NCBI GenBank assembly: GCA_003402315.1
Contig: QFXI01000021.1
Coordinates: forward strand, 1 to 64,000
DNA from: Candidatus Nitrotoga sp. LAW
GTDB lineage: Bacteria > Pseudomonadota > Gammaproteobacteria > Burkholderiales > Gallionellaceae
DNA: 64,000 nt
Direction of reading: 5' to 3'
Shown here: positions 19,586-30,794 of the stretch, one piece after another
How positions within the stretch are numbered: position 1 is the stretch's first letter
Layout: each line of letters opens with the position of its first letter
Position numbers and translations under genes: made by a program
Notes under the pieces: model-generated
What the model was told of the DNA's origin: nothing
What the model saw: only the letters and a program-made list of their open reading frames with translations
Database searches by the model: none

Positions 19586-20115
19586 ATTGCCTCCTTTTTG
19601 GAGTGGGATTGAAAGGATTTCGCTAACCATGTCTTTGCGGGGATATTTAACCGAGGTTTATCCTCGACGTGTGCAACAAGGAAAATTCCTTGCGCAGGAT
19701 ATTTCAAAGACGATCTTAGGTCTGTTCGATAGCGCACATAACTGGATAATTTGATTTTATTGGACGCGCTGATAGATCAAGTTTCGCTCGGGATAGGTAA
19801 GATGCTGGGTTTCACAAGTTCAGCGCCAACCTACCGGACTATGTGTGTTTTTACTTCAGAGGAATACTTGTTTGAATGGTTTACGGCTTCATTCTCTCGA
19901 GGTTTTGAGCCTCCTCGGAACCCTGAACGATTCGAGTTTCAGTAAGAGGTCCGGGCTATGCGTAGATTGGCGCTGAACTTGTGAAGCCCAACATTTCATT
20001 ATTATCCATAACGATCTAAAGAAATTGGGGGCGAAGAAATTGGAAAAACCGGGGGGAGTTCAAATTAAACCAGTCATCCGTTCTTCCAATAAACCAATGT
20101 TTGAAATCCCAACCT
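19586..20115. other. Intergenic region with hairpins and a 33-bp inverted repeat
   Basis: About 530 bases. CGAGG (19652-19656) pairs with CCTCG (19662-19666), and CAAGGAA (19677-19683) pairs with TTCCTTG (19686-19692). Further right is the 33-bp inverted repeat listed separately. No gene is supported. Confidence 0.5.
19802..19994. repeat. 193-bp element with 33-bp inverted terminal arms
   Basis: The left arm 19802-19834 (ATGCTGGGTTTCACAAG...) and the reverse complement of the right arm 19962-19994 (ATGTTGGGCTTCACAAG...) agree at 30 of 33 positions. The 127 bases between have no reading frame of note. The arms resemble a very common extragenic repeat of the type GTAGGTTGGGCTGA...AAGCCCAACAT. 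The whole could be a MITE-like element or two REP copies in opposite orientation. Confidence 0.65.
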
Positions 20116-20131
20116 TTATTGGTTGGGATTT
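20104..20131. terminator. Terminator hairpin at end of efflux operon
   Basis: AAATCCCAACC (20104-20114) pairs perfectly with GGTTGGGATTT (20121-20131) around a 6-base loop. On the minus strand it includes the last codons and the TAA of the efflux outer membrane protein gene, and ends in only TTT. On the plus strand it ends in five T. It probably ends the efflux transcript, possibly in both directions. Confidence 0.6.
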
Positions 20132-21567
20132 TTACGTTCTGATCGCCAATCCCCGCCAAGTGCTTTGAGTAACGCTGTGCTGGCGAGTAGCCTGCGGCCA
20201 GTTATATTGAGGCTGCGTATGTCCGCGTCGAGTGCTGTGGCCTGTGCCGTAACCACATTCAAGTAGCTCACTGTTCCAGCCAGATACTGGTTATTAAAAA
20301 GAGTGACTGCTTCCTGCGCAGACCGTTTCGCCTCAAGTTGTACCTTGGCTTCTTCACCCAGGATGCGTAGCGTAGAAAGATTGTCCTCAACTTCCTGAAA
20401 TCCAGCCAGAACAATCTGGCGGTAATCGGCAACGCTTTTGTCAAATAAAGCAATTGCCTGCTCTTTTTGTGATGACCGCACCCCCCCGTCAAACAATGTG
20501 GCCGCAATATTCGGTCCAATAGACCATACCCGCCTTGGAAGGGATATTAAATTGGAAAGCAGTGAACTTTGATAACCAGTTGAGGCGCCAAGTATGAGAG
20601 ACGGAAAATATGTAGCTTGGATCACGCCAATCTGGGCATTTGCGGCCTGAATGCGGCGTTCCGCTGCGGCAATATCGGGGCGCCGCTCCAGCAATTCTGA
20701 CGGAAGGCCAGCAGGAAATGCTGGCAAATTTGGCAGGATTAAGGTTGGCTTGATCAAAAAATTGGAAGGCGCTTTACCGATCAGTACGGCAATCGCATGT
20801 TCAAACTGCGCCCTCTGCACGCCAAGGTCTATCGCTTGGGCTTGGGTGGATTTTAATTGTGTATCCGCTTGAACAACATCAGCTCGCCCCACAATGCCGG
20901 CTTCATAGCGATTTTGAGTAATTTGAAGCGACCGCTTATAAGCTACCGTTGTCTGTTCTAGTAAGTTACGTTGTACGTCATTGATACGCAATTGAAAATA
21001 AGTCTGTACCAACGTAGATTGGATGCTTAACAGGGCCGATTGCAGGTCAGCGGCACTGGCTTCAGCCGACGCCTGATTGGATTCAACGGTGCGCCCTATT
21101 CGCCCCCACAAATCGGCCTCCCAACTGGCGTTCATCAATATTCGATTGGTATTGGTAATCGCTGGGGTTGGATTACCGGGAATAGTTACCCCAGCATTGG
21201 TTGAACTTGCACCTTGTCCACGGGTATGGGCAAAACTACCAGATACTGTCGGTAAATAACGTGCGCGCGCAACACCCAGAAGCGCGAGGGCTTGCCGATA
21301 TTGCGCTTCGGCGCTATGTATATTTTGGTTGGAGATTGATACTTGTTGTACCAACGCATTTAGCTGGATATCGCCATATATTTCCCACCATTTGCCGCGC
21401 AAAACATGGTCCCGGGGATCCGCCAATTTCCATTGATTTGTTTCTTCCTTGAAAGTGGTTGGCGGTATGACGCCAGGCCGTTTGTAGTCGGGTCCCACGG
21501 CACAACCGGCCAGGCTTAAAACAGCCAGCACACAAAATGTTGTTATCAGTATTTTTATACTAGTCAT
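20116..21567 (-). CDS. RND efflux outer membrane lipoprotein (NodT/OprM family)
   Basis: A 483-residue TolC-like channel. The signal peptide ends in the lipobox LAGC (Cys at about 22), followed by AVGPDYKRPGV, typical of the NodT family. Two repeated OEP halves are visible, including ADLWGRIGRTVESNQASAEASAADLQ and PAGLPSELLERRPDIAAAERRIQAANAQIG. It should form the trimeric outer membrane exit duct for the two RND pumps upstream. It starts three bases after the second permease gene ends, so it is the last gene of a four-gene operon like muxABC-opmB of Pseudomonas. Confidence 0.92.
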   Translation of the reverse strand: MTSIKILITTFCVLAVLSLAGCAVGPDYKRPGVIPPTTFKEETNQWKLADPRDHVLRGKWWEIYGDIQLNALVQQVSISNQNIHSAEAQYRQALALLGVARARYLPTVSGSFAHTRGQGASSTNAGVTIPGNPTPAITNTNRILMNASWEADLWGRIGRTVESNQASAEASAADLQSALLSIQSTLVQTYFQLRINDVQRNLLEQTTVAYKRSLQITQNRYEAGIVGRADVVQADTQLKSTQAQAIDLGVQRAQFEHAIAVLIGKAPSNFLIKPTLILPNLPAFPAGLPSELLERRPDIAAAERRIQAANAQIGVIQATYFPSLILGASTGYQSSLLSNLISLPRRVWSIGPNIAATLFDGGVRSSQKEQAIALFDKSVADYRQIVLAGFQEVEDNLSTLRILGEEAKVQLEAKRSAQEAVTLFNNQYLAGTVSYLNVVTAQATALDADIRSLNITGRRLLASTALLKALGGDWRSERKNPNQ

Positions 21568-21570
21568 AAT

Positions 21571-24500
21571 TCATGTCTGTTTCGCAGTTTTAAGTGAATT
21601 AACTTGGGATCGTTGCTTCCAAATTTTGGAACACCACAGCCGAAATCGATCAAGGTACAGATAGACGACAGGTGTCGTGTAGAGCGTTAGCAATTGACTT
21701 AAGATCAATCCACCAACAATAGATATTCCCAGTGGTTGGCGCAGTTCAGCGCCCATGCCCGAATCCAGGGCAAGCGGCAGTGCGCCAAACAAGGCGGCCA
21801 TGCTGGTCATCATGATTGGACGAAAACGTAATAGGCAGGCTTCATAGATCGCATCGCGCGGATTTAAGCCGCGTTGCCGTTCGGATTCAAGCGCAAAGTC
21901 GATCATCAGGATCGCGTTTTTCTTGACAATGCCAATGAGAAGAATGACGCCGATCATCGCGATGATACTGAAATCCATCTTGAACGCGAGCAACGCCAGA
22001 ATCGCCCCTACTCCCGCCGACGGTAGCGTCGAAAGAATGGTTATAGGATGGATGTAGCTCTCATAAAGCATACCGAGCACGAGGTACACCGCCACCAAGG
22101 CAGCAAGGATGAGCAAGGGCTGATTGGCCAGCGACATCTGAAAAGCTTTAGCTGTGCCCTGAAAACTACCATGCACGGAAGCGGGTACGCCGATCTTCGC
22201 CATTACCTTCTCAATTTCCCGCGTAGCATCCGAAAGCGATACGCCGATCGGAAGATTGAATGAGATCGTTGAAGCGGCAAACTGACCTTGATGATTAATC
22301 GCCAGTGGCGTCGCCGTTTCTTCCCAACGGGCGAATGCGGCCAGTGGTACTTGCAGGCCTCCGGGGGCAATGAAAAACACGTCCTTCAGCGCTTCCGGGC
22401 TCTGCAAATATTGCGGTGCGGCTTCCATAACTACCCGATACTGGTTCAATGGGTTGTATATGGTTGATACCTGGCGCTGGCCGAATAAATCGTTCAATGT
22501 TGTATCGATCAGCCGCTGCGTCAATCCTAGCCGTGCGGCAGCATCACGGTCAATGATCAGCGAGGTCTGCACACCCTTGTTTTGTTGGTCGGTGTTGACA
22601 TCCGTAAGTTGCGGCAACGAGCGTAATTCCTGGCGGATGCGGGGTTCCCAGGTACGCAATTCATCAATCCCATCTGCCTGGAGTGTATATTGGTATTGCG
22701 CGTTGCCGGCACGGCCGCCAACGCTAATGTCCTGGACCGATTGCAAAAACAAATTGGCACCGGGTTCATGGCCGAGCTTGCCGCGCAGCCGGGCGATAAC
22801 CTTGTCAGCGGATATCTGGCGTTCAGCCAAAGGTTTTAGTCCAACGAACATTCGCCCAGTATTGACTTGCCCGCCCCCGGTAAAACCTACGACGCTATCC
22901 ACCGCAGGGTCTTGGCTGACAATATTGACGAAAGTAGCAAGTTTGTCCCGCATGGCCTGGAAAGAAATACTTTGGTCTGCCTGAATCGCTCCCATTAGAC
23001 GGCCAGTATCCTGCTGCGGGAAGAAACCCTTGGGTATGACCGTGTAAAGATAAATATTAAGGCAAACCGTTGCCAAAAGTACGAGCATCATGGTGCGGCC
23101 ATGCGCGAGTGCCCAATCGAGCGATACCCGGTAACCATTCAATAGCGCATTGAAGATGCGCTCACTGACCTTATACAAACGGCCTGGCGGCGATTTCGAG
23201 CGTGGGCGCAATAGCCGCGCGCACATCATGGGCGTCACAGTCAACGATACAACCAGCGATACCAGAATAGCTGCCGATAGCGTGATAGCAAATTCCCGAA
23301 ACAATCGCCCAACGACACCGCCCATTAATAAAATCGGTATGAACACGGCGACCAAAGACAGGCTCATTGATAATACGGTGAAACTCACCTCGCGTGCCCC
23401 TTGTACAGCGGCTTTAAATGGCGCAACGCCGTTCTCGATGTGGCGAGAAATATTTTCCAGCATCACCACGGCATCGTCCACCACAAATCCGACACCAACA
23501 GTCAGGGCCATAAGCGAGATATTGTTCAGGCTAAAACCGGCCAAATACATCACGCCAAAGGTGCCGATCAAAGATACCGATACCGCAACGCTTGGAATTA
23601 GAGCTGCCCGAATATCGCGCAGAAACAAAAATACAACCAACACCACCAAGGCAATTGAAATCAAAAGCGTATGTTCGACTCCCCGTAATGATGCGCGAAT
23701 GGTCGGCGTGCGGTCTGACGCCACTGACAGGGTAATTGCCGCCGGTATGGAAGCGCGCAATAACGGCAACAATTGCTTTACCTGGTCTACCGTTTCAATA
23801 ATATTAGCGCCCGGCTGGCGATTCAGGATCAGCATCACAGCCGGCTTACCATTAACCAGTCCAGCATTTCGGATGTCCTGTACTGAATCCGCTACCTGGG
23901 CAATATCGGCGAGACGGATAGGTGCGCCATTACGGTAAGCGACAATTGTCGGAAGGTATTCAGCAGCAGTTTTGGCCTGATCGTTAGCCAATATCTGCCA
24001 GCGCCGATCTCCATTCTCAAGCGAGCCTTTAGGCCTGTTAGCGTTGGTGGCGACGATTGCGGCACGCACATCCTCAGCGCCTATGCCATACTTGTTCAGG
24101 GCACTCGGGTTGAGCGACACGCGCACGGCCGGCAGCGAACTGCCCCCTACAGTCACCAGGCCAATTCCTTTCAATTGTGATATTTTTTGGGCGAGGATAG
24201 TCGATGCCGCATCGTACATCTGTCCTCGACTCATCGATTCTGAGGTAAGGGAAAGAATCATAATGGGCGCATCGGCCGGATTGACTTTGCGGTAGACCGG
24301 GTTGCTGGGAAGACCAGTGGGCAGCAGATTCCGCGCCGCGTTCATTGCTGCCTGAACATCACGCGCAGCGCCATCAATATTGCGGTCAAGATCAAATTGT
24401 AAAGTGATTCGGGTTGAACCCAGCGAGCTGGACGAGCTAATCTCGGTAACGCCCGCGATAAGACCAAGCGATCTTTCCAGCGGCGTGGCCACCGTGGCAG

Positions 24501-24678
24501 CCATCGTTTCTGGACTTGCTCCTGGCAGGGTTGCCTGTACCGAGATTGTCGGAAAATCAACTTGTGGCAAGGCTGCTACAGGAAGCAGCGTAAATGCAAT
24601 TACTCCCGATAATACGATACCCAGCGCCAATAGCGTCGTGGCAACCGGGCGATTTATGAAGGTTTCAGATAGACTCAT
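21571..24678 (-). CDS. RND multidrug efflux permease, second subunit (MdtC/MuxC-like)
   Basis: A 1035-residue HAE1-family inner membrane antiporter. It begins [33 protein letters not shown], has the two large periplasmic loops and twelve membrane helices of the family, and keeps the paired proton-relay aspartates in [19 protein letters not shown] 24678 gives a 22-base gap after the previous gene; an earlier start at 24759 would add 27 residues not seen in the family and overlap that gene. With MdtB-like and MdtA-like partners it should form a heteromeric pump; in E. coli MdtBC exports bile salts, novobiocin and other hydrophobic compounds. The real substrate here is unknown. Confidence 0.93.
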   Translation of the reverse strand: MSLSETFINRPVATTLLALGIVLSGVIAFTLLPVAALPQVDFPTISVQATLPGASPETMAATVATPLERSLGLIAGVTEISSSSSLGSTRITLQFDLDRNIDGAARDVQAAMNAARNLLPTGLPSNPVYRKVNPADAPIMILSLTSESMSRGQMYDAASTILAQKISQLKGIGLVTVGGSSLPAVRVSLNPSALNKYGIGAEDVRAAIVATNANRPKGSLENGDRRWQILANDQAKTAAEYLPTIVAYRNGAPIRLADIAQVADSVQDIRNAGLVNGKPAVMLILNRQPGANIIETVDQVKQLLPLLRASIPAAITLSVASDRTPTIRASLRGVEHTLLISIALVVLVVFLFLRDIRAALIPSVAVSVSLIGTFGVMYLAGFSLNNISLMALTVGVGFVVDDAVVMLENISRHIENGVAPFKAAVQGAREVSFTVLSMSLSLVAVFIPILLMGGVVGRLFREFAITLSAAILVSLVVSLTVTPMMCARLLRPRSKSPPGRLYKVSERIFNALLNGYRVSLDWALAHGRTMMLVLLATVCLNIYLYTVIPKGFFPQQDTGRLMGAIQADQSISFQAMRDKLATFVNIVSQDPAVDSVVGFTGGGQVNTGRMFVGLKPLAERQISADKVIARLRGKLGHEPGANLFLQSVQDISVGGRAGNAQYQYTLQADGIDELRTWEPRIRQELRSLPQLTDVNTDQQNKGVQTSLIIDRDAAARLGLTQRLIDTTLNDLFGQRQVSTIYNPLNQYRVVMEAAPQYLQSPEALKDVFFIAPGGLQVPLAAFARWEETATPLAINHQGQFAASTISFNLPIGVSLSDATREIEKVMAKIGVPASVHGSFQGTAKAFQMSLANQPLLILAALVAVYLVLGMLYESYIHPITILSTLPSAGVGAILALLAFKMDFSIIAMIGVILLIGIVKKNAILMIDFALESERQRGLNPRDAIYEACLLRFRPIMMTSMAALFGALPLALDSGMGAELRQPLGISIVGGLILSQLLTLYTTPVVYLYLDRFRLWCSKIWKQRSQVNSLKTAKQT

Positions 24679-24700
24679 GGCAACAAGACCGGGTGATACC

Positions 24701-27700
24701 TCAGGTACGGTCGGCAGCTGGGGGCAATTTGAAGCGCTGCGCCCACTGACCAAAGGCAAGGTAAATAACCGGCGTTGTAAACAGAGTCAGTATCTGGCTT
24801 ACCAGTAACCCCCCCACCATCGTGATACCCAATGGATGGCGCAACTCTGACCCGACACCCGTACCGAGCATCAATGGAAGCGCAGCAAGCAAAGCACACA
24901 TGGTCGTCATCAAAATCGGCCGAAAACGTAACAGGCAGGCTTCAAAAATTGCTTCGCGCGGTGTTTTGCCATGCTTACGTTCTGCATCCAGCGCGAAATC
25001 GATCATCATGATGGCATTTTTTTTAACGATGCCAATCAGCAGAATGATACCGATAATACCGATTACCCCAAGCTCCGTGCGCGACACTAACAGTGCCAAT
25101 AATGCCCCGACTCCAGCGGAAGGAAGCGTGGACAAAATTGTGACTGGGTGAATGTAGCTCTCGTAGAGCACACCCAGCACAATGTACATGGTAATGATTG
25201 CCGCAAGAATCAACAGCAACATGTTACTCAGAGAAGCCTGGAACGCCAGGGCAGCTCCCTGAAAACTGGTTTGAACACTAACAGGCAGTCCAATTTCTTG
25301 TTCCGCCGCACGGATAGCCTTCACTGCATTACCCAACGAAGCGCCAGGTGCCAAATTAAAGGAAATGGTAGCGGCGGGAAACTGATCGATATGGTTGATA
25401 GACAGAGGTGTTGCACGTTCTGAAATACGGGCGATCGATGATAACGGCACCTGGCTTCCATTCAACGATACGATGTAAATCCCATTCAGAGCCTCAGGCC
25501 CCCGCTGAAACTCGGGCTTAACTTCCAGTACCACCCGATACAGGCTGGACTGGGTAAATATGGTTGAGATAAGCCGCTGACCAAAAGCATTGTATAGCGT
25601 GTTATCTATTGCCGCGGGCGTAATGCCAAGCCGGCCAGCGGTGTCGCGGTCAATCTCGACATAGGCCTGTAAGCCTTGGTCCTGAATATCACTATCCACA
25701 TCTATCAGTTCCGGCAATTTGCGCAGACGCTCCAGCAATTTGGGTGCCCATTCGGCCAGCTCGGCCGGATTGGCGTCTTCGACACTGAACTGGTATTGAG
25801 TGCTACTTACCCGCGTTTCAATAGTGAGATCCTGCACCGGTTGCATATACATCTCGATTCCCGGCACCTCTGCCAGGCTGTGTTGCAGGCGACGAATCAC
25901 ACCCGTGGCATCAGTGTTGCGAGCGCTTTTTGGTTTGAGGTTAATCAGCATGCGGCCACTGTTAAGTGTGGCATTCGTGCCATCAACGCCGATGAATGAC
26001 GACAAGCTCTCCACCGCAGGGTCTTTCAGCACAACTTGAGCGAGTGCCTGTTGCCGTTCGGCCATCGCCGCAAAAGAAATTGACTGGGGGGCTTGGGTCA
26101 TGCCTTGAATCACTCCAGTATCCTGCACCGGAAAAAAACCTTTTGGCACAAATATATAGAGTAGAACGGTAAGGCCCAGTGTGGCTCCCGCTACCAGTAA
26201 CGTGGCTAACTGACGGTCAAGTACCCAATTGAGCATGACGCCATAACGCGCAATCACCCTATCAAAAAAAGCGCCGCTCTTACGGTAAAACCGACCTTGC
26301 TCAGCAGCAGGCACATGGCGCAACAATTTGGCACACATCATCGGCGTGAGGGTAAGCGATACCACAGCAGAAATCAGAATCGCCACCGCCAATGTGATAG
26401 CGAATTCGCGGAACAGCCGGCCGACTACGTCTCCCATAAACAGCAGCGGGATCAACACAGCAATTAGCGAAAAGGTCAACGAAATGATGGTAAAACTTAT
26501 TTGCTTAGCGCCCTTAAGCGCCGCTTGCAAGGGTGAATCGCCAGCCTCGATATAACGCGTGATATTTTCGATCATTACGATCGCGTCATCCACTACGAAT
26601 CCGGTAGCAATCGTCAGCGCCATCAACGTCAAGTTATTGATACTGAAACCAGCCAGATACATCACGCCAAAAGTACCAATAAGCGACAATGGCACGGCAA
26701 TACCGGGGATGATGGTGGCGTACACATTACGTAAAAATAGAAAAATCACCATCACTACCAACGCGACCGATAGCATCAACTCGAAGCGGACATCTTCCAC
26801 CGAGGCACGGATCGTAGTAGTCCGGTCAGTGAGAATCTTGACATTAATAGACCCAGGCAACGTAGCTTGCAGTTGCGGCAAAAGCTTCTGGATGCGATCC
26901 ACCGTTTCAATGACATTGGCTCCGGGTTGACGCCGAATATTGAGGATCACAGCCCGAGTCTGACCAGCCCAAGCAGCAAGATGCGTGTTCTCGGCCCCAT
27001 CAATGGTGTCCGCAATATCACTTAAACGAATCGGTGCACCATTGCGCCAAGCGACAATAAGATTGCGGTATTCTTCGGCTGATTTGAGCTGATCGTTGGC
27101 GTCCAGGGTTGAAGCCCGTGCCGCGCCATCAAAACTTCCTTTCGCAATGTTTACGTTGGCATTTCCGATAGCAATGCGAATATCGTCGAGGTTAAGGCCA
27201 TTTGCGGCAAGCGCTCTGGGATTAGCTTGAATGCGGACCGCAGGCCTTTGGCCACCGCCAATACTAACCAGTCCGACGCCAGGCAACTGCGAAAGTTTTT
27301 GTGCCAAGCGTGTATCCACCAAATCTTGCACTTTTGGCAGCGGCAGCGTTTCGGACGTGATCGCCATCGTGACGATAGGCGCATCAGCTGGATTAACCTT
27401 ACTGTAAATCGGCGGCATCGGTAGATCAGCAGGCAGGAAAGAAGTAGCCGCGTTAATCGCTGCCTGCACGCTCTGTTCCGCCACATCAAGACTGAGGTTG
27501 AGTCCGAACTGTAGTGTAATAACTGAGGCACCGCCCGAACTACTGGAAGACATCTGGTTCAAACCGGGCATTTGACCGAACTGGCGCTCCAGTGGCGCGG
27601 TAATTGAGGATGTTGTCACATCCGGGCTGGCACCAGGGTAGAAAGTGGTCACCTGAATAGTCGGGTAATCAACCTCCGGTAAAGCTGAAATCGGCAATAA

Positions 27701-27790
27701 GCGATAGGCCAGCATTCCTGACAACAGGATGGCAGCCATTAGCAGTGTGGTTGCGACTGGCCGGATAATAAACAGACGTGAAAGGTTCAT
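24701..27790 (-). CDS. RND multidrug efflux permease, first subunit (MdtB/MuxB-like)
   Basis: A 1029-residue HAE1-family permease starting [33 protein letters not shown]. The paired aspartates of helix 4 are kept ([16 protein letters not shown]), as are the conserved GxxGAxxT-type and DxxTPxxxxN-like loops seen as [19 protein letters not shown]. It overlaps the adaptor gene by four bases (ATGA), so the two are translationally coupled. Two different permeases in a row define the MdtABC/MuxABC class of tripartite pumps. Confidence 0.93.
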   Translation of the reverse strand: MNLSRLFIIRPVATTLLMAAILLSGMLAYRLLPISALPEVDYPTIQVTTFYPGASPDVTTSSITAPLERQFGQMPGLNQMSSSSSGGASVITLQFGLNLSLDVAEQSVQAAINAATSFLPADLPMPPIYSKVNPADAPIVTMAITSETLPLPKVQDLVDTRLAQKLSQLPGVGLVSIGGGQRPAVRIQANPRALAANGLNLDDIRIAIGNANVNIAKGSFDGAARASTLDANDQLKSAEEYRNLIVAWRNGAPIRLSDIADTIDGAENTHLAAWAGQTRAVILNIRRQPGANVIETVDRIQKLLPQLQATLPGSINVKILTDRTTTIRASVEDVRFELMLSVALVVMVIFLFLRNVYATIIPGIAVPLSLIGTFGVMYLAGFSINNLTLMALTIATGFVVDDAIVMIENITRYIEAGDSPLQAALKGAKQISFTIISLTFSLIAVLIPLLFMGDVVGRLFREFAITLAVAILISAVVSLTLTPMMCAKLLRHVPAAEQGRFYRKSGAFFDRVIARYGVMLNWVLDRQLATLLVAGATLGLTVLLYIFVPKGFFPVQDTGVIQGMTQAPQSISFAAMAERQQALAQVVLKDPAVESLSSFIGVDGTNATLNSGRMLINLKPKSARNTDATGVIRRLQHSLAEVPGIEMYMQPVQDLTIETRVSSTQYQFSVEDANPAELAEWAPKLLERLRKLPELIDVDSDIQDQGLQAYVEIDRDTAGRLGITPAAIDNTLYNAFGQRLISTIFTQSSLYRVVLEVKPEFQRGPEALNGIYIVSLNGSQVPLSSIARISERATPLSINHIDQFPAATISFNLAPGASLGNAVKAIRAAEQEIGLPVSVQTSFQGAALAFQASLSNMLLLILAAIITMYIVLGVLYESYIHPVTILSTLPSAGVGALLALLVSRTELGVIGIIGIILLIGIVKKNAIMMIDFALDAERKHGKTPREAIFEACLLRFRPILMTTMCALLAALPLMLGTGVGSELRHPLGITMVGGLLVSQILTLFTTPVIYLAFGQWAQRFKLPPAADRT

Positions 27791-29025
27791 GCCCCGTCTT
27801 TATTCTCAGCCTGGGGTTTACGCCGGTTTTGACGCCCATCCCCCCGGCGCGGACCTTTGCTTTCACCGCCCCGTTCGCCAGGTAAATTTATTTCTACTTT
27901 TGCGCCCTGCCGCAGTTTGTCTGCACCGTCGACTACGACTTTTTCGCCCGGAATCAAACCCTTCTCGACCGCCACAATATTGCCCGAAATGGGTCCGAGC
28001 ACGACCGGTCTTAAGTTCACCGTTTTGTTCTCATCCACCACATAGAAAAAAGTGCCCTGTGTGCCACGCTGGGACGCTGAAGTCGGAATTAAAGTAACCC
28101 CATGCCGAGTTTCGATGCGCAAGTGAATGTTGACAAACTGATTCGGAAAAAGGGCGTTATCAGTATTTGTGAATTCGGCCTTAAGCTTGACAGTTCCAGT
28201 TGTTGCATCAATCTGGTTATCTATCGTCAGTAACGTGCCAATCGCCAACTTATTCTTATCATCACGATCCCACGCTTCAACTACCAGCTGTTGGTTCGCT
28301 TGCAGTTTACCCAGCACAGCAGTGAGATTGTCCGAAGGAATTGAGAAAATGACGGTAATCGGCTGGGTTTGAGTAATGACAACCAAACCGCCCGTATCAG
28401 TGGCGCGCACCATGTTACCTGTATCAACCAAGCGTAGCCCAAGGCGGCCGGCAATCGGTGCCGTAACATGGGTGAAAGCAAGCTGGAGTTTGGCGTTATC
28501 CACCAAAGCCCTATCCGTTTGCACCACCCCCTCATACTGTCTTACTAACGCTTCCTGCGCGTCGACCTGTTGCTTAGCGATAGAGTCTTTCGCCAACAAG
28601 CCGCGATAACGGGCCTGATCAAGCCGCGCATTGGCAAGTAACGCCTGATCCCGCATTAATTGTCCGTTCGCTTGATCAAGCTGCGACTGGAAAGAGCGCG
28701 GGTCAATTTCTGCAAGCAAATCTCCAATCTTCACAACTTGGCCTTCACGGAAAGCAACTCGAACAATCTGACCGTCGACGCGAGGCTTGACCGTTACAGT
28801 GTTGCGTGCGGTAACGGTGCCTAATGCGTTAATCACCACATCGATGTCACCTGTCCGGGCGATTGCAACTGCCACTGGCACAGGCCGATTTGCACCATCC
28901 TTGCCACCACGTCCCATTTGCGGCGTTTGCGTTTGCGTTTCCTGCTTCCCATAGAATAAAAAGATCGCAAGTACTCCGGCGGCTACTAAAACTCCGATCG
29001 TAATCCAAAGGGCTTTATTCTTCAT
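27787..29025 (-). CDS. RND efflux periplasmic adaptor (MdtA/MuxA-like)
   Basis: A 412-residue membrane fusion protein. One N-terminal membrane anchor ([22 protein letters not shown]) is followed by the biotinyl-lipoyl halves ([32 protein letters not shown] and [25 protein letters not shown]), the alpha hairpin between them and the beta-barrel ([23 protein letters not shown]). The C-terminal 35 residues are basic and charged ([18 protein letters not shown]). It links the permeases to the outer membrane channel. It is the first gene of the operon; no regulator gene is adjacent on this side, though ompR-envZ is nearby. Confidence 0.92.
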   Translation of the reverse strand: MKNKALWITIGVLVAAGVLAIFLFYGKQETQTQTPQMGRGGKDGANRPVPVAVAIARTGDIDVVINALGTVTARNTVTVKPRVDGQIVRVAFREGQVVKIGDLLAEIDPRSFQSQLDQANGQLMRDQALLANARLDQARYRGLLAKDSIAKQQVDAQEALVRQYEGVVQTDRALVDNAKLQLAFTHVTAPIAGRLGLRLVDTGNMVRATDTGGLVVITQTQPITVIFSIPSDNLTAVLGKLQANQQLVVEAWDRDDKNKLAIGTLLTIDNQIDATTGTVKLKAEFTNTDNALFPNQFVNIHLRIETRHGVTLIPTSASQRGTQGTFFYVVDENKTVNLRPVVLGPISGNIVAVEKGLIPGEKVVVDGADKLRQGAKVEINLPGERGGESKGPRRGDGRQNRRKPQAENKDGA

Positions 29026-29211
29026 TCAGTGTTCCTACCATTAATTTGATGCAATTTTTGACTGCTTCTAGGACGCCCCTAAAATAGGTGATTTATATTT
29101 TCTTTACTCTTATCAATTTATTTGAAAATAAACCCGCCCTTATCAACATTATTTTGATATAAAATCATCGATATACCTTTTCATATTACCATCGCTGCCT
29201 ATACCACGTTT

Positions 29212-29715
29212 CTATTGTTCGCGATCTTCCGATGACATGCGCTCCCAGCGTTCACGCATTTTTTTGCGGTGGGCGTCACGTTCAGCCGGTGTCATTTTTT
29301 GCCAGTGTTCTTTCATTTTTTCACGCATTTTATGTCGTTCCTCGGGGGGCATGTTTTCCCAATGCTCGCGCATTTCCTTACGCTTTTCAGCGCGTTGTTC
29401 CAGTGTCATCGCCTCCCATTTCTTATACATTTCCTTACGCTCACCCTCAGGCTTTTTTTGGGGCACGCTTTGCCACTTCTCGTTCGTCTCAGGATGTTCT
29501 TCAATACGCTGATCAGATGTCTTGTTTTTCCATTCCTTACGTATTGCCTCACGGACTTTGATTTGCTCTTCAGACAATTCATTTTGCATTTGTCCGGTAT
29601 GGACAGCCTGTGTACTGTCATTAACTGTTTCAACCGCATAAACAGGGATAACGACACAAACCAAAACACTAGCCGCGATAAGCAATTTAAAGATGTTATT
29701 AAAGTTCATAGTCAC
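29212..29715 (-). CDS. Periplasmic protein of 19-residue W-x2-M repeats
   Basis: A 167-residue exported protein: signal peptide FKLLIAASVLVCVVIPVYA, then five full repeats of exactly 19 residues and a partial sixth, with tryptophan at 62, 81, 100, 119, 138 and 157. The clearest unit is WENMPPEERHKMREKMKEH, consensus W-x2-M-(T/P)-x-E-x-R. Similar (W/F)xxMsPeER repeats occur in DUF3106 and Spy/CpxP-like proteins, but I cannot assign a family with certainty. It is highly charged and probably all-helical. The start is GTG 29715 with GGGAA upstream, or ATG 29709. It is divergent from ompR; a role in envelope stress or metal binding would be a guess. Confidence 0.65.
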   Translation of the reverse strand: MTMNFNNIFKLLIAASVLVCVVIPVYAVETVNDSTQAVHTGQMQNELSEEQIKVREAIRKEWKNKTSDQRIEEHPETNEKWQSVPQKKPEGERKEMYKKWEAMTLEQRAEKRKEMREHWENMPPEERHKMREKMKEHWQKMTPAERDAHRKKMRERWERMSSEDREQ

Positions 29716-30065
29716 GGATATTCCCGTAAATTAAGTGCATAGATAATGTATGACGTAGCTGAAATTCTTCATAATTATAACGACGTATGTGGCTTTGCTA
29801 ACGAAACGCGGGGTTCACAAATATTTTTGTGTACACGTCGAGTGTATATTTTAAATAATCACCCCACCTGCGCACCTTTGCTAAAAATTTTTAGTGTGAT
29901 TTTTATGTAAATTGCTTGAGCTAACTTCTTTAATATTTGCATAAAATGGTTATCTTGATTGAACTGCAAGAGTAAGTTTTTTCCAAGGAAAAATTTGTAA
30001 CAGTTTGTTTCAACCAAGGAACCGCGACACAATTCTTTACAGCTTAAACTAAAGTTGGCTTTATC
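29716..30065. other. Divergent regulatory region upstream of ompR
   Basis: 350 very AT-rich bases. CACAAA (29816-29821) pairs with TTTGTG (29826-29831), and CTAAAAATTTTTAG (29881-29894) is a perfect 14-bp palindrome. TTTACA at about 30035 lies 30 bases before the ompR start and could be a -35 box. Binding of OmpR itself is possible but I see no clear repeated site. Confidence 0.35.
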
Positions 30066-30794
30066 ATGCTCGCCATGGACAACATGCATCGCATTCTAAT
30101 TATTGACGACGACTCTCGCTTACGCTTGTTGTTGTTGCGTTATCTTGGTGAACAAGGTTTCACAGTGAAAGCAGTCATTGATGGTAGCGAGATGGATAAA
30201 GCCTTAGCGCTAAACCGTTATCACCTTCTGGTGCTGGATCTAATGTTGCCCAATGAGGATGGATTATCAATTTTGCGTCGTTTGCGTGGAGCGGGAGAGA
30301 ATGTGCCGGTGATTTTACTCACCGCCAAGGGCGACGAAATAGATCGTATTATCGGGTTGGAAATGGGAGCCGATGACTATCTTCCCAAGCCATTTAATCC
30401 ACGCGAACTGGTAGCGCGTATCCATGCAATTTTGCGCCGCAAGGGAACCCAACCGGTTGGTGCGCCGCAAACAGAAGAAAAAATAGTTACATTCGGCGTA
30501 TACGAATTAAATTTGGCGACGCGTGCATTAAGTAAGTCAGGCGTGCCCATTGCACTCACCACCGGCGAGTTTGCATTACTCAAGACACTGGTCACGCATC
30601 CTCGCCATCCTTTATCGCGCGACAAACTCATGGAGCTGGCACGCGGCCGCAACCATGATCCATTCGATCGTGCTATAGACGTGCAAATTTCCCGGTTGCG
30701 CAAACTCATTGAAGCAGACCCCGCACATCCCCGTTTTATCCAAACGGTTTGGGGACATGGTTATGTATTTGTACCGGATGGAATCACGCCTTGA
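30066..30794 (+). CDS. ompR: Response regulator OmpR
   Basis: A 242-residue receiver plus winged-helix regulator. The receiver shows the acidic pair (LIIDDDSRLR), the phosphorylated aspartate in VLDLMLPNEDGLS, Thr in LTAKGDE and Lys in LPKPFNPRELVARI. The C-terminal DNA-binding domain (GVYELNLATRALSKSG to QTVWGHGYVFVPDG) follows E. coli OmpR along its whole length, including LSRDKLMELARGR and SRLRKLIEADPAHPRFIQTVWG. It should act with EnvZ in osmotic or pH control of envelope genes. No strong Shine-Dalgarno decides among ATG 30066, 30075 and 30084. The stop overlaps the likely TTG start of envZ. Confidence 0.93.
   Translation: MLAMDNMHRILIIDDDSRLRLLLLRYLGEQGFTVKAVIDGSEMDKALALNRYHLLVLDLMLPNEDGLSILRRLRGAGENVPVILLTAKGDEIDRIIGLEMGADDYLPKPFNPRELVARIHAILRRKGTQPVGAPQTEEKIVTFGVYELNLATRALSKSGVPIALTTGEFALLKTLVTHPRHPLSRDKLMELARGRNHDPFDRAIDVQISRLRKLIEADPAHPRFIQTVWGHGYVFVPDGITP

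Noticed and set aside
22370-23938. Long plus-strand ORFs inside the RND permease genes (204 and 262 codons)
   Set aside because: Antisense shadows of strongly conserved efflux genes; their composition reflects the reverse complement.
23150-23938. 262-codon plus-strand frame as a possible overlapping gene
   Set aside because: It mirrors codon bias of mdtC-like gene on the other strand and has no start signal.
29269-29742. 157-codon plus-strand ORF opposite the 19-residue-repeat gene
   Set aside because: It is an antisense image of the repeats; the minus-strand frame has the signal peptide and start signals.
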